From assembly GCF_011306175.1 (NCBI RefSeq), contig NZ_CP049913.1, forward strand, positions 1,736,001-1,800,000: a stretch of DNA of 64,000 nucleotides, written 5' to 3'. Every line of letters begins with the position of its first letter. Position 1 is the first letter of the stretch. The translations under genes and the position numbers were made by a program. Shown here piece after piece: positions 45,229 through 54,556 of this stretch. The DNA comes from Vibrio sp. HDW18. GTDB taxonomy: Bacteria > Pseudomonadota > Gammaproteobacteria > Enterobacterales > Vibrionaceae. A model generated the notes under the pieces. The model saw nothing but the letters and a program-made list of their open reading frames with translations. It searched no databases and had not been told where the DNA came from.

Positions 45229-45256
45229 CGCCAGCGATTTGCTGGCGTTTTTTTTA
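45229..45256 (+). terminator. Rho-independent terminator after dapB
   Basis: CGCCAGC, loop GATTT, GCTGGCG and then a run of T residues, 13 bases after the dapB stop. Confidence 0.95.
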
Positions 45257-45563
45257 TCATCCAAAATCGCAACAAACTCTTCTTGGCTATGTAATGGTTT
45301 TTGCAAGCAACTTTGCTGGTGTTTTTGCTGGTTTTGCTTGGTTTTCTTGCTTTACTGGTGTTTTTTGTGCGTAAAACTTGGTGGTGAACGTTTGCTTTGT
45401 GGTTGGTTGTTTTTTTGTCAATAATTTCAAATTGGAAAATCTTGATTCAGGTCGATGGGGAGATTGGCAAGGTTAATTGACTGGGTAAATGTGTTTTTTT
45501 GATGCTTTTGAACTGTAATTGAATCTAACTGCTGTAAAAATAAGTTAAGTTTTTAGGGTTATA
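45257..45563. promoter_or_regulatory. Long carAB upstream region with phased T-tracts
   Basis: No credible gene. The plus strand is rich in T and G. T-tracts centred near 45300, 45313, 45324, 45334, 45344, 45352 and 45364 are spaced close to one helical turn, which predicts curved DNA. A PurR-like half site AACGTTTGC lies at 45387-45395. In E. coli the carAB P1 control region is similarly long and binds IHF, PepA and PurR; the same role here is inferred. Confidence 0.5.
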
Positions 45564-45592
45564 TTGACAGATTAGATTTAGATCTCTAGAAT
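45564..45592 (+). promoter_or_regulatory. carAB sigma-70 promoter
   Basis: Perfect -35 TTGACA (45564-45569), 17-base spacer, -10 TAGAAT (45587-45592); transcription would begin near 45599, about 100 bases before the carA start. A weaker second promoter, TTGCCT (45602) with TAGTTT (45624), lies closer to the ARG boxes. Confidence 0.75.
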
Positions 45593-45650
45593 ATCGCCAA
45601 TTTGCCTATGGCACCCTAATGCATAGTTTAGTGGCTAGTACGAGGGTGGG

Positions 45651-45689
45651 TTTGAAAAATAATTTATTTTTTATGCATTTTTATTCTGG
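45651..45689. promoter_or_regulatory. Two ArgR operator boxes (ARG boxes) before carA
   Basis: Core sites TGAAAAATAATTTA (45653-45666) and TGCATTTTTATTCT (45674-45687) match the consensus TGMATWWWWATKCA at 12 and 13 of 14 positions. Their centres are 21 bp apart, the spacing of tandem ARG boxes in E. coli. Arginine-bound ArgR is expected to repress carAB here; the second box reaches the carA Shine-Dalgarno sequence. Confidence 0.75.
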
Positions 45690-45697
45690 AGGTTGTC

Positions 45698-46837
45698 TTG
45701 AGTAAATCAGCACTATTAGTCCTAGAAGATGGGACGGTGTTCCACGGAGTCTCCATCGGAGCAGATGGTATTTCCGTTGGTGAAGTTGTTTTCAATACCT
45801 CGATGACGGGGTACCAAGAAATCCTCACTGATCCTTCCTATTCTCAGCAAATTGTTACTCTTACTTATCCTCACATTGGCAATACCGGAACCAACTCCGA
45901 AGACGAAGAATCGACCGCGATTCATGCCCAAGGCCTTGTGATCCGTGACCTCCCTCTTATTGCTTCTAACTTCCGTAGTGAACAATCACTCTCTGACTAT
46001 CTAAAATCGCAAAATATTGTCGGTATTGCAGACATTGATACTCGTAAGCTAACCCGCATTTTACGTGAGAAAGGTGCACAAAATGGCTGCATCATGGCGG
46101 GCGATAATCTGGATCAAGCATTAGCGCTTGCCAAAGCTAAAGAGTTCCCGGGTCTTAAAGGTATGGATCTGGCTAAAGTGGTTTCGACTAAAGAAGCCTA
46201 CTCATGGCAACAAGGATCATGGACGCTAGAAGGCGGCCTGCCAGAAGCTAAAGTTGACAGCGAATTGCCTTACCATGTCGTGGCATATGATTTTGGTGCC
46301 AAGCGCAATATTCTACGTATGTTGGTTGACCGTGGTTGTCGTTTAACTGTGGTACCCGCCGAAACCTCGGCAGAAGAAGTATTAGCCCTCAATCCAGATG
46401 GTGTCTTCCTATCTAATGGCCCTGGCGACCCTGCGCCATGTACTTATGCGATTGAAGCGACTCAAGTTTTCCTTGAGAAAAATATCCCAGTGTTTGGTAT
46501 CTGCCTAGGCCATCAAATTTTGGCCCTTGCTTCGGGTGCGCAAACGGTAAAAATGAAGTTCGGTCATCACGGTGCTAACCACCCAGTAAAAGATTTGGAT
46601 CGTGGCGTGGTGATGATCACTTCGCAAAACCACGGTTTTGCTGCTGATGAAGCGACACTACCCGCTAACTTGCGTGCCACTCACAAATCGCTGTTTGATG
46701 GTTCATTACAAGGTATTCATCGTACTGACAAGCCAGCTTTTAGCTTCCAAGGTCACCCAGAAGCAAGCCCTGGCCCGCACGATGCCGCACCGCTGTTCGA
46801 CCATTTTATTGAACTGATTAAACAATACCGCGCTTAA
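45698..46837 (+). CDS. carA: Carbamoyl-phosphate synthase small subunit (glutaminase)
   Basis: Hydrolyses glutamine and passes ammonia to CarB for carbamoyl phosphate, used for arginine and pyrimidines. N-terminal CPSase domain to about residue 150, then a class I glutamine amidotransferase domain with the nucleophile Cys in [10 protein letters not shown] and His-Glu in [11 protein letters not shown]. Start is TTG at 45698 with a strong CTGGAGG site; 379 residues. carB follows after 16 bases. Confidence 0.96.
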   Translation: MSKSALLVLEDGTVFHGVSIGADGISVGEVVFNTSMTGYQEILTDPSYSQQIVTLTYPHIGNTGTNSEDEESTAIHAQGLVIRDLPLIASNFRSEQSLSDYLKSQNIVGIADIDTRKLTRILREKGAQNGCIMAGDNLDQALALAKAKEFPGLKGMDLAKVVSTKEAYSWQQGSWTLEGGLPEAKVDSELPYHVVAYDFGAKRNILRMLVDRGCRLTVVPAETSAEEVLALNPDGVFLSNGPGDPAPCTYAIEATQVFLEKNIPVFGICLGHQILALASGAQTVKMKFGHHGANHPVKDLDRGVVMITSQNHGFAADEATLPANLRATHKSLFDGSLQGIHRTDKPAFSFQGHPEASPGPHDAAPLFDHFIELIKQYRA

Positions 46838-46853
46838 TTTGGAGTAGTAGATA

Positions 46854-49800
46854 ATGCCAAAACGTACTGACATTCAGAGCATCCTTATCCTTGGTGCGGG
46901 TCCAATTGTTATCGGTCAAGCTTGTGAGTTTGACTACTCAGGTGCCCAAGCATGTAAAGCGCTACGTGAAGAGGGCTACCGCGTTATTCTGGTTAACTCA
47001 AACCCAGCAACCATCATGACTGACCCAGAGATGGCCGATGCAACTTACATCGAGCCAATCCAGTGGGAAGTGGTGCGTAACATCATCGAAAAAGAGCGTC
47101 CTGATGCTATTTTGCCAACCATGGGCGGCCAGACGGCACTCAACTGTGCATTGGCGCTGGAAAAGCATGGTGTACTGGCTGAGTTTGGTGTGGAAATGAT
47201 CGGCGCGACAGCCGATGCGATTGATAAAGCAGAAGATCGTTCACGCTTTGATAAGGCGATGAAATCGATCGGCCTTGAGTGCCCACGTGCTGATACCGCG
47301 AAAAGCATGGAAGAAGCGTATAAAGTCCTCGATATGGTTGGCTTCCCATGTATTATCCGCCCTTCCTTTACTATGGGGGGGAGTGGTGGCGGTATCGCAT
47401 ACAACCGCGAAGAGTTTGAAGAGATCTGTGAACGTGGTCTGGATCTTTCTCCGACCAATGAACTGCTGATCGACGAATCGCTGATCGGTTGGAAAGAGTA
47501 CGAGATGGAAGTGGTGCGTGATAAAAACGACAACTGCATCATCGTCTGTGCGATTGAAAACTTTGACCCAATGGGTATCCACACCGGTGACTCGATCACG
47601 GTGGCGCCAGCACAAACTCTGACCGATAAAGAGTACCAACTGATGCGTAACGCATCGCTGGCGGTACTGCGTGAAATCGGCGTAGAAACCGGTGGCTCTA
47701 ACGTTCAGTTCGGTATCAATCCGAAAGATGGTCGTATGGTGATCATCGAGATGAACCCACGCGTATCTCGCTCATCAGCACTAGCTTCTAAAGCCACGGG
47801 CTTCCCGATTGCGAAAGTAGCCGCCAAATTGGCAGTGGGCTTTACGCTAGATGAGTTGATGAACGACATCACTGGCGGTGCAACTCCAGCCTCGTTCGAG
47901 CCGACCATCGACTACGTGGTGACTAAGATCCCTCGTTTCAACTTCGAAAAATTCGCCGGTGCCAATGACCGCCTGACTACGCAAATGAAGTCGGTTGGTG
48001 AAGTGATGGCGATTGGTCGTAACCAACAAGAATCGCTGCAAAAAGCCCTGCGTGGCTTAGAAGTGGGCGCAGCAGGTCTGGATGAAAAAGTGGATCTGGA
48101 CGCGCCAGATGCGCTGACCAAAATCCGCTATGAACTAAAAGAAGCCGGCGCTGAGCGTATTTGGTATATCGCTGATGCCTTCCGTGCTGGTATGTCAGTT
48201 GACGGTGTGTTTAACCTGACCAATATTGATCGCTGGTTCTTGGTGCAAATCGAAGAGCTGGTCAATATCGAAGCGCAAGTTAAAGCCGGTGGTTTTGCAG
48301 GTTTGAATCAAGACGTTCTGCGTAAGGTGAAACGTAAAGGCTTCTCCGATGCGCGTTTGTCAAAACTGCTCGGAGTGGGTGAAGGCGAAATCCGCCGTCT
48401 GCGCGACCAATACAATATCCATCCGGTTTATAAGCGTGTGGATACCTGTGCGGCAGAGTTTAAGTCCGATACCGCTTACATGTACTCCACTTATGATGAA
48501 GAGTGTGAAGCGAATCCAACTGATAAAGATAAGATCATGGTGATCGGCGGTGGCCCAAACCGTATCGGCCAAGGCATCGAATTTGACTACTGTTGTGTAC
48601 ACGCGGCGCTGGCTTTGCGTGAAGATGGTTACGAAACCATCATGGTTAACTGTAACCCAGAAACCGTATCAACCGACTATGACACTTCAGATCGTCTCTA
48701 CTTTGAGCCAATCACTTTGGAAGATGTGCTGGCTATTGTGCGCGTTGAGAAGCCAAAAGGGGTGATTGTACAGTACGGTGGTCAAACGCCGCTCAAGCTA
48801 GCCCGTGCGCTAGAAGCTGCCGGTGTACCAGTGATTGGTACTAGCCCTGATGCGATTGACCGCGCGGAAGACCGTGAACGCTTCCAGCAAGCGGTACAAC
48901 GTTTAGGCCTCAAACAGCCTGAAAACGCCACCGTGACAGCGATTGAGCAAGCGATTGAAAAATCGCGTGAAATCGGTTTCCCACTCGTGGTTCGTCCATC
49001 TTATGTACTGGGCGGTCGTGCAATGGAAATTGTCTACGATGAGCAAGATCTGCGTCGTTACTTCAATGAAGCGGTCAGCGTATCGAATGAATCACCAGTC
49101 TTGCTGGATCGCTTCCTTGATGATGCGACCGAAGTCGATGTTGATGCAATTTGTGATGGTGAACGCGTTGTGATTGGCGGCATCATGGAACATATTGAGC
49201 AAGCGGGTGTTCACTCTGGTGACTCTGCCTGTTCACTGCCCGCTTATACGCTGAGCCAAGAAATCCAAGACAAGATGCGTGAGCAAGTTGAGAAACTGGC
49301 ATTTGAATTGGGCGTACGTGGCCTGATGAACATTCAGTTTGCGGTCAAAGACAACGAAGTTTACCTGATTGAAGTCAACCCACGCGCTGCGCGGACTGTA
49401 CCGTTTGTTTCTAAAGCGACTGGCGCACCATTGGCGAAAATCGCGGCGCGAGTCATGGTTGGACAAACTCTGGAGCAACAAGGCTTCACTAAAGAGATCA
49501 TTCCACCTTACTACTCAGTCAAAGAAGTGGTTCTACCGTTCAACAAGTTCCCAGGCGTAGATCCATTGCTTGGCCCTGAAATGCGCTCAACCGGTGAAGT
49601 CATGGGTGTGGGTGCCACGTTTGCTGAAGCCTACGCTAAAGCAGAATTGGGCAGTGGCTCGGTGTATCCAGAAGGTGGTCGTGCGCTACTGTCGGTACGT
49701 GAAGGCGACAAACAGCGTGTGGTCGATCTGGCTTCTAAGCTAGTGAAACTCGGTTACCAGTTGGATGCGACTCACGGTACGGCGGTGATTCTGGGCGAAG

Positions 49801-50084
49801 CGGGCATCAACCCACGTCTGGTCAACAAAGTGCATGAAGGTCGTCCACACATTCTGGATCGCATCAAAAACCATGAGTACACCTACATTGTGAACACGGC
49901 TTCTGGCCGCCAAGCAATTGAAGACTCAAAAGTACTGCGCCGTGGCGCGTTGGCACACAAAGTCAACTACACCACGACGTTAAACGCAGCGTTTGCCACT
50001 TGTATGGCGCATACCGCGGATGCCAAAGCCTTCGTCACCTCAGTACAAGAGCTGCATGCACGTGTAAAAGCGAACCAAGCTTAA
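46854..50084 (+). CDS. carB: Carbamoyl-phosphate synthase large subunit
   Basis: Two ATP-grasp halves make carboxy-phosphate, carbamate and then carbamoyl phosphate. The first half shows [35 protein letters not shown] and [19 protein letters not shown]. The second half has [34 protein letters not shown] and [19 protein letters not shown]. The C-terminal MGS-like allosteric domain (from about residue 935) binds UMP and ornithine in E. coli. 1076 residues. Ends at a double hairpin terminator. Confidence 0.98.
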   Translation: MPKRTDIQSILILGAGPIVIGQACEFDYSGAQACKALREEGYRVILVNSNPATIMTDPEMADATYIEPIQWEVVRNIIEKERPDAILPTMGGQTALNCALALEKHGVLAEFGVEMIGATADAIDKAEDRSRFDKAMKSIGLECPRADTAKSMEEAYKVLDMVGFPCIIRPSFTMGGSGGGIAYNREEFEEICERGLDLSPTNELLIDESLIGWKEYEMEVVRDKNDNCIIVCAIENFDPMGIHTGDSITVAPAQTLTDKEYQLMRNASLAVLREIGVETGGSNVQFGINPKDGRMVIIEMNPRVSRSSALASKATGFPIAKVAAKLAVGFTLDELMNDITGGATPASFEPTIDYVVTKIPRFNFEKFAGANDRLTTQMKSVGEVMAIGRNQQESLQKALRGLEVGAAGLDEKVDLDAPDALTKIRYELKEAGAERIWYIADAFRAGMSVDGVFNLTNIDRWFLVQIEELVNIEAQVKAGGFAGLNQDVLRKVKRKGFSDARLSKLLGVGEGEIRRLRDQYNIHPVYKRVDTCAAEFKSDTAYMYSTYDEECEANPTDKDKIMVIGGGPNRIGQGIEFDYCCVHAALALREDGYETIMVNCNPETVSTDYDTSDRLYFEPITLEDVLAIVRVEKPKGVIVQYGGQTPLKLARALEAAGVPVIGTSPDAIDRAEDRERFQQAVQRLGLKQPENATVTAIEQAIEKSREIGFPLVVRPSYVLGGRAMEIVYDEQDLRRYFNEAVSVSNESPVLLDRFLDDATEVDVDAICDGERVVIGGIMEHIEQAGVHSGDSACSLPAYTLSQEIQDKMREQVEKLAFELGVRGLMNIQFAVKDNEVYLIEVNPRAARTVPFVSKATGAPLAKIAARVMVGQTLEQQGFTKEIIPPYYSVKEVVLPFNKFPGVDPLLGPEMRSTGEVMGVGATFAEAYAKAELGSGSVYPEGGRALLSVREGDKQRVVDLASKLVKLGYQLDATHGTAVILGEAGINPRLVNKVHEGRPHILDRIKNHEYTYIVNTASGRQAIEDSKVLRRGALAHKVNYTTTLNAAFATCMAHTADAKAFVTSVQELHARVKANQA

Positions 50085-50098
50085 TTGGTATTACAACA

Positions 50099-50155
50099 AG
50101 AGAGGCTTTAAGCCTCTCTGACAACCTCTTTGCCCGCTCGTCAGCGGGCTTTTTT
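50099..50155 (+). terminator. Tandem terminator hairpins after carB
   Basis: First stem AGAGAGGCT-TTA-AGCCTCTCT (50099-50119); second GCCCGCT-CGTC-AGCGGGC followed by six T residues (50132-50155). The second is a classic intrinsic terminator. Confidence 0.92.
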
Positions 50156-50292
50156 ACGCGCTTATCTCAAGCGATGTTATAGTTGAATTTTACTCGATCA
50201 ATCGCTGTGGTGGTTATGCCGTTGCGCCGGTCTGTTTTCCGATAGTAAGCAGTGCTACTGTTGGACTTTATCTTTGAATCGCTTGGGAAAAA

Positions 50293-51078
50293 ATGGAACT
50301 TTCACTAGAAATATTAGGCCTATTACTGATGGTGGCTTGCGTCGCCGGGTTTATTGATGCCATGGCGGGGGGCGGCGGTTTGCTGACCTTACCGGCCTTG
50401 CTGGCGGCAGGAGTGCCACCGACTCAAGCGTTAGCGACCAACAAGCTACAAAGTTCGTTTGGTAGCTTTTCGGCTACGCTGTATTTTGTGCGTAAAGGTA
50501 TCGTGAATTTAAAAACGATGCGACTGGCGATTGGTTGTACCTTTGTCGGTGCGGCGCTTGGCGCGGAGGCGGTGCAGTATATTGATGCCTCTTTATTGAC
50601 CAGCTTGATCCCAGGGCTGTTGATCGCTATCTCACTCTATTTCTTACTCGCTCCCGCGACCAAAGCCGACCAAGGCCCAGCCCCCTTATCTGAGAGTGCT
50701 TTTGCGTTTACGGTAGGATTTGGGGTCGGTTTTTACGATGGTTTTTTTGGCCCAGGTACTGGGGCGATTTTTACCGTGTGTTTTGTCGCATTAGGCCATC
50801 TTGGCTTAGTTGAAGCCACTGCACGCACTAAGGTGCTCAATTTTACTTCCAATATCGCCGCGCTAACCTTTTTCATTATCGCAGGCTTACCGATTTGGCC
50901 GATCGGCCTAACCATGGCAGTGGGCGGATTTATTGGTGCGCGTTTGGGCGCAAAAGTGGTGATCAGCAAAGGTCAGCGTTGGATCCGACCATTGGTGATC
51001 ACCATGTCGATGCTGATGGCGCTTCGGCTACTTTGGCAGCAGCACGCCAGCGCGCTGCAATCCATGATTGGCTTTTAG
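50293..51078 (+). CDS. TSUP-family membrane transporter (YfcA-like)
   Basis: Inner-membrane protein of the TauE/SafE (TSUP) family, whose members export or import sulfur-containing or organic anions. The substrate here cannot be told from sequence. The 261 residues have about eight membrane segments in two repeats; the family motifs AGFIDAMAGGGGLLTLPALLAAG at the N-terminus and GFYDGFFGPGTGAIFT in the second half are clear. No associated enzyme gene lies next to it. It converges with yadS with only 16 bases between, and no terminator is evident. Confidence 0.88.
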   Translation: MELSLEILGLLLMVACVAGFIDAMAGGGGLLTLPALLAAGVPPTQALATNKLQSSFGSFSATLYFVRKGIVNLKTMRLAIGCTFVGAALGAEAVQYIDASLLTSLIPGLLIAISLYFLLAPATKADQGPAPLSESAFAFTVGFGVGFYDGFFGPGTGAIFTVCFVALGHLGLVEATARTKVLNFTSNIAALTFFIIAGLPIWPIGLTMAVGGFIGARLGAKVVISKGQRWIRPLVITMSMLMALRLLWQQHASALQSMIGF

Positions 51079-51094
51079 CACGAGGCAAGCTCGC

Positions 51095-51715
51095 TTATTT
51101 TGATAGGGCAAAAGTGGGGAGCGATAGATGCCAGCGAATCGCACCAAGCCGGATCAGTAACGTGGTAAAGATCCCAGAGAGCAGCGCGGTTGAGCTGCTG
51201 CAACCGATGCTCAGTGCGCTGGTATGGACTATGCCACCGATAATACACGCGGTGGCGTACACCTCACTGCGCAGCACCATCGGAATTTCTCGCGCCAAGA
51301 CATCACGAATAATGCCGCCGCCACAGCCAGTGATCACCCCCATGATCACCGCAATCAGCGCTGAACTTTGGTAGCTCAGCGCTTTTTCCACGCCAATTCC
51401 AACAAATACCGCTAAGCCAATTGCATCACACACCGGCAGGATCCACCACGCGACTCTCTTTGGGCGACGCACCAATAGCATGGTCAGCGCACAAGTGATC
51501 AGGATCACCCATAAATAGAGGGTATCTTTGATCCAAAAGACCGGCGTTGCACCGAGCGCCATATCGCGGATAGTGCCCCCCCCAATCGCGGTGACGCTGG
51601 CGAGTACCACTACGCCAAATGGGTCCATTTTCAAGCGTCCAGCCAGCAGCACACCAGAAACCGCAAATATCGCGGTACCAAACATATCAATCAAGTAAAG
51701 CAGAGAGGTATCCAA
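51095..51715 (-). CDS. yadS: TRIC cation channel family membrane protein (YadS-like)
   Basis: The 206-residue integral membrane protein has seven predicted helices in two repeats, each with glycine-rich motifs: IGGGTIRDMALGATPVFW and GCGGGIIRDVLAREIPMVL. This is the UPF0126/TRIC signature. Bacterial TRIC homologues form trimeric monovalent cation channels; some YadS/YicG members have been linked to glycine uptake. In E. coli yadS follows btuF in the mtn-btuF-yadS operon, the same order as here. The gap to btuF is 72 bases, so it may be partly independent. Confidence 0.85.
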   Translation of the reverse strand: MDTSLLYLIDMFGTAIFAVSGVLLAGRLKMDPFGVVVLASVTAIGGGTIRDMALGATPVFWIKDTLYLWVILITCALTMLLVRRPKRVAWWILPVCDAIGLAVFVGIGVEKALSYQSSALIAVIMGVITGCGGGIIRDVLAREIPMVLRSEVYATACIIGGIVHTSALSIGCSSSTALLSGIFTTLLIRLGAIRWHLSLPTFALSK

Positions 51716-51787
51716 GGCTGTCTCACTATGTATATCGTATCAGGTAGAGAAATCGCGGCGGATTTTACGAAATTTTATCGGCTACCG

Positions 51788-52618
51788 TTACTGATTTTGT
51801 GCAATTTTGAGGTACTCACACACTTGTTGCACCGCATCTAAGCTTCTTGGGGTAGGGCGATTTAACCAGTCCGTGGTCAAAGGCCAAACTTGCTGGTTTT
51901 TTACCGCACTCAATTGGTTGCGCCAGGCTTGCCACATATGATCATCGCTCAGCGCATGGGGCGAGGTAAAAATCACTTCAGGTTGTTTGACCAACACTTG
52001 TTCTATGCTCACTTGCGGGTAGGGCGCGCCACTATCAGCAAAGATATTTTCGCCGCCGCAGACACTAAACACTTCACTTGGCCAGTGCCCCTGCGCGAGG
52101 GTGATGATCGGTTTTTCACTGAGCTGATAAAAATAGCGCACCGGCCGGTTAGTCGCATATTGCTCGCGCAGCGCCTGTAAACGCTGGCGAAATTGCTGTG
52201 CTGCTTGTTGGCCCAATTGTGGGTTGGCGGAATATTGGCTCAGCGCTTCAATATTATTGGCAATCTCAGCGAGCGTTTTGGTTTGCGAGTCATAAATCGT
52301 CAGGCCGAGTTGGCGCAGTTTGGCCAATTCCCGTGGTGGGTTGCCAGCCGGCCAAGCGATGATCAAATCGGGTTTCAGGGTAAGGATTTTTTCAATATTG
52401 ATGCTTTGATGATTAGCAACACGATCCAGTTTTAGTGCAGCGGGTGGGTAGTCACTGTATTCACTGACGGCGACCAATTGATCGCCGAGACCTGCTGCGT
52501 AAGCAATTTCCGTGGCATGTGGGGCAAGGCTAATCACGCGCTGCGCCACAAATGGTGCGGCGAATGCGCAGGTTGTGATAAACCATAACGCGCCGATGAA
52601 CAGTTGGATAACAGGCAT
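51788..52618 (-). CDS. btuF: Vitamin B12 periplasmic binding protein BtuF
   Basis: Class III solute-binding protein delivering cobalamin to the BtuCD ABC transporter. The first 20 residues form a signal peptide, with cleavage likely after CAFA. The mature protein begins with QRVISLAPHATEIAYAAGLGDQLVAVSEYSDYP, typical of BtuF, and has two lobes joined by a long helix. 276 residues. The ATG follows the cbiB stop with no gap, coupling B12 uptake with cobinamide synthesis. btuCD are not in this window. Confidence 0.92.
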   Translation of the reverse strand: MPVIQLFIGALWFITTCAFAAPFVAQRVISLAPHATEIAYAAGLGDQLVAVSEYSDYPPAALKLDRVANHQSINIEKILTLKPDLIIAWPAGNPPRELAKLRQLGLTIYDSQTKTLAEIANNIEALSQYSANPQLGQQAAQQFRQRLQALREQYATNRPVRYFYQLSEKPIITLAQGHWPSEVFSVCGGENIFADSGAPYPQVSIEQVLVKQPEVIFTSPHALSDDHMWQAWRNQLSAVKNQQVWPLTTDWLNRPTPRSLDAVQQVCEYLKIAQNQ

Positions 52619-53572
52619 TTATACTCCGCGATAGATGAACAGTAACAGTAGGCTTTCTAATGCGATCCAGACTAAGATGCGCCAAGCGATCAAATGGTGT
52701 ACTTGCGCTAGATGGATTGCCGCAGGGGCAATCCGCCCACCAATTTTCGCGCGGACACTTTTTTTATCTCCATACATCGCAGGCCCACCGAGTGAGAGTT
52801 GCAATTTATTGCTAACCGCACACAATAGCCAAGCCGGGCCGGGTAGTGGCCAACTGCGGCTTTGTTCCAGCACTGCTTGGTAGATCGATCCCGCTTGTTT
52901 ACCGAACATGATCAATAAGCTAAATAGCCGCAGTGGTAGCCAATCGAGCACGGCTAAAATCCGCACCGCAGAGAGGCCAAAAGGTTGGTATGTACTGCGC
53001 GAGGGTGACCATGCTCGCGCCAGTTCAGCCATCAAGCGATACAGCAGTGCGCCACTGCCGCCGAGTAGGCCATACCAAAACAGCACACACACCACGTTGC
53101 GTCCAAAGCCCATGATCAAGGTTTCCGCGCCCGCCTTGCCAAGTCCAAGCACTGAAAGTGGCGCGGTTTGTCGATTGAGCAACGGTTGTAACAGCTCGCG
53201 TGCTTGCGGTTTATTGTCTATAGCTAACGCTTGCGCCAGTTGATTGGCAAGCGTTTGCTGGCGTCGCCAATCTAACGCAATCAGCAGCAGAGCTAAATCA
53301 AACAACTGCGGCTGCCAGACCAGTGGTTTAAGCGCCAATAACAGTGCGATTGTGGGGATGATCATTAACCCCCAAGCTAAAGCGCCGGATAGCAAAGTTT
53401 GCCGATAGCAGCCCGGAGTATTCACTTTGCTGGCCAACAACTGAGCAAACTTGTGCCACAAAGTCAGCGGGTGCGCGGCATGAGGGATCGGTAGTAACCA
53501 GTGAAACAGCAGTGCGCCCCACATGACGAGCAGCGCACCATTGGCATACAGATGGGAAAATCCGTTATCCAT
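52619..53572 (-). CDS. cbiB: Adenosylcobinamide-phosphate synthase CbiB/CobD family
   Basis: Membrane enzyme that attaches aminopropanol (or its phosphate) to cobyric acid. The 317 residues include several hydrophobic segments and the conserved TYQPFGLSAVRILAVLDWLPLRLFSLL, near the family motif. The protein is divergent compared with CbiB of full B12 producers, and its N-terminal part is poorly conserved, so it could be a diverged member with a role in cobamide salvage. It lies between mtnN and btuF, 12 bases after mtnN; E. coli lacks a gene here. Confidence 0.8.
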   Translation of the reverse strand: MDNGFSHLYANGALLVMWGALLFHWLLPIPHAAHPLTLWHKFAQLLASKVNTPGCYRQTLLSGALAWGLMIIPTIALLLALKPLVWQPQLFDLALLLIALDWRRQQTLANQLAQALAIDNKPQARELLQPLLNRQTAPLSVLGLGKAGAETLIMGFGRNVVCVLFWYGLLGGSGALLYRLMAELARAWSPSRSTYQPFGLSAVRILAVLDWLPLRLFSLLIMFGKQAGSIYQAVLEQSRSWPLPGPAWLLCAVSNKLQLSLGGPAMYGDKKSVRAKIGGRIAPAAIHLAQVHHLIAWRILVWIALESLLLLFIYRGV

Positions 53573-53584
53573 CTATTGGCTCAC

Positions 53585-54280
53585 TTATTTGAGCAATTCA
53601 ATCATTTTGCACACCATCGCCGAAGAGCTTTGCGCGGCTAAGGGAAGAAATTCATCAAATGACATTGGCGATTGTTTATCTGCGACATCAGAGATAGCAC
53701 GCACCACCACAAAGGGCACCTTGAATTGATGGCAGGTTTGCGCGATGGCGGATGCTTCCATTTCTACTGCGACAACCTGTGGGAAGTGTTGACGGATCAC
53801 GCTTTGTTGCTCGGTGCTACACACAAACGCATCACCGGTACAGATCAAGCCGCGTACTGCATGAGTGGCTGGTAAGCTGGCTAGTGCTTGCTCGGCGAGG
53901 GCGATTAATGCTTGATCAGCGATAAAAGCTGCTGGTTGGCCTGCCATTTGGCCCATCTCATAACCAAAAGCTGTCACATCCGCATCGTGATGACGCACTT
54001 CGCTTGAGATCACCACATCACCCACATTTAGGCTGGCATCAAAGCCGCCGGCAGAGCCGGTGTTGAACACCACATCGGGTGCGTATTGGCTGAGCAGTAA
54101 AGTGGTGCCTAACGCGGCCGCGACTTTACCGATCCCAGATTGCAGCAGCACGACTTCGACACCTTGGATTCGACCGCTGTAAAACGTGCAACCGGCTTGC
54201 TCTACTTGCTGCACATCTTCAATAAGATCTTTTAGGATGGCGACTTCTTGTTGCATTGCGCCGATGATGCCGATTTTCAT
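53585..54280 (-). CDS. mtnN: 5'-methylthioadenosine/S-adenosylhomocysteine nucleosidase
   Basis: Cleaves MTA and SAH (Pfs), supplying S-ribosylhomocysteine to LuxS for AI-2 and relieving product inhibition of methyltransferases. Starts [16 protein letters not shown] with catalytic Glu12; the purine-binding [15 protein letters not shown] and catalytic Asp in [12 protein letters not shown] are present. 231 residues. First gene of the mtnN-cbiB-btuF-yadS operon. Confidence 0.96.
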   Translation of the reverse strand: MKIGIIGAMQQEVAILKDLIEDVQQVEQAGCTFYSGRIQGVEVVLLQSGIGKVAAALGTTLLLSQYAPDVVFNTGSAGGFDASLNVGDVVISSEVRHHDADVTAFGYEMGQMAGQPAAFIADQALIALAEQALASLPATHAVRGLICTGDAFVCSTEQQSVIRQHFPQVVAVEMEASAIAQTCHQFKVPFVVVRAISDVADKQSPMSFDEFLPLAAQSSSAMVCKMIELLK

Positions 54281-54452
54281 GGAAGCTCTCTTTTATCTAT
54301 CAATAGGAAAACGAGTCGCAGTGTAGCACGAGCACAGTTAACGGATCGAGCCACAGCGGTCAGTGGGATCATCGAGTCTGGCGATTTTACGCCCAAAGAG
54401 TGTTTCTTGAACGTGGCAGTGAAGTGAATTAGGCTGAATAAAAAGGTTGGAT

Positions 54453-54479
54453 AAAAAAGGCCAAGCCCGAGGGCTGGCC
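54453..54479 (-). terminator. Rho-independent terminator after gltD
   Basis: On the minus strand GGCCAGCCC, loop TC, GGGCTTGGCC (one bulged base) precedes TTTTTT. It ends the gltBD transcript about 80 bases after gltD. The other part of the gap, to 54281, holds the mtnN promoter region; no clear boxes seen. Confidence 0.88.
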
Positions 54480-54556
54480 GAAATCAAACAAGATGGAAGG
54501 AAAGGTTTCACTCACAAGACGCAAGCGAGGATGTATCGCTCGCGCCTGTGTTTGAC

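Noticed and set aside
45382..45397. PurR box upstream of carAB
   Set aside because: Only the right half (AACGTTTGC) matches well; about 11 of 16 positions overall, too weak to call as a feature.
45239..45424. A 61-codon Cys/Trp/Phe-rich plus-strand ORF before carA
   Set aside because: It begins inside the dapB terminator T-tract, has no ribosome binding site, and its odd composition simply reflects the GT-rich phased T-tract DNA.
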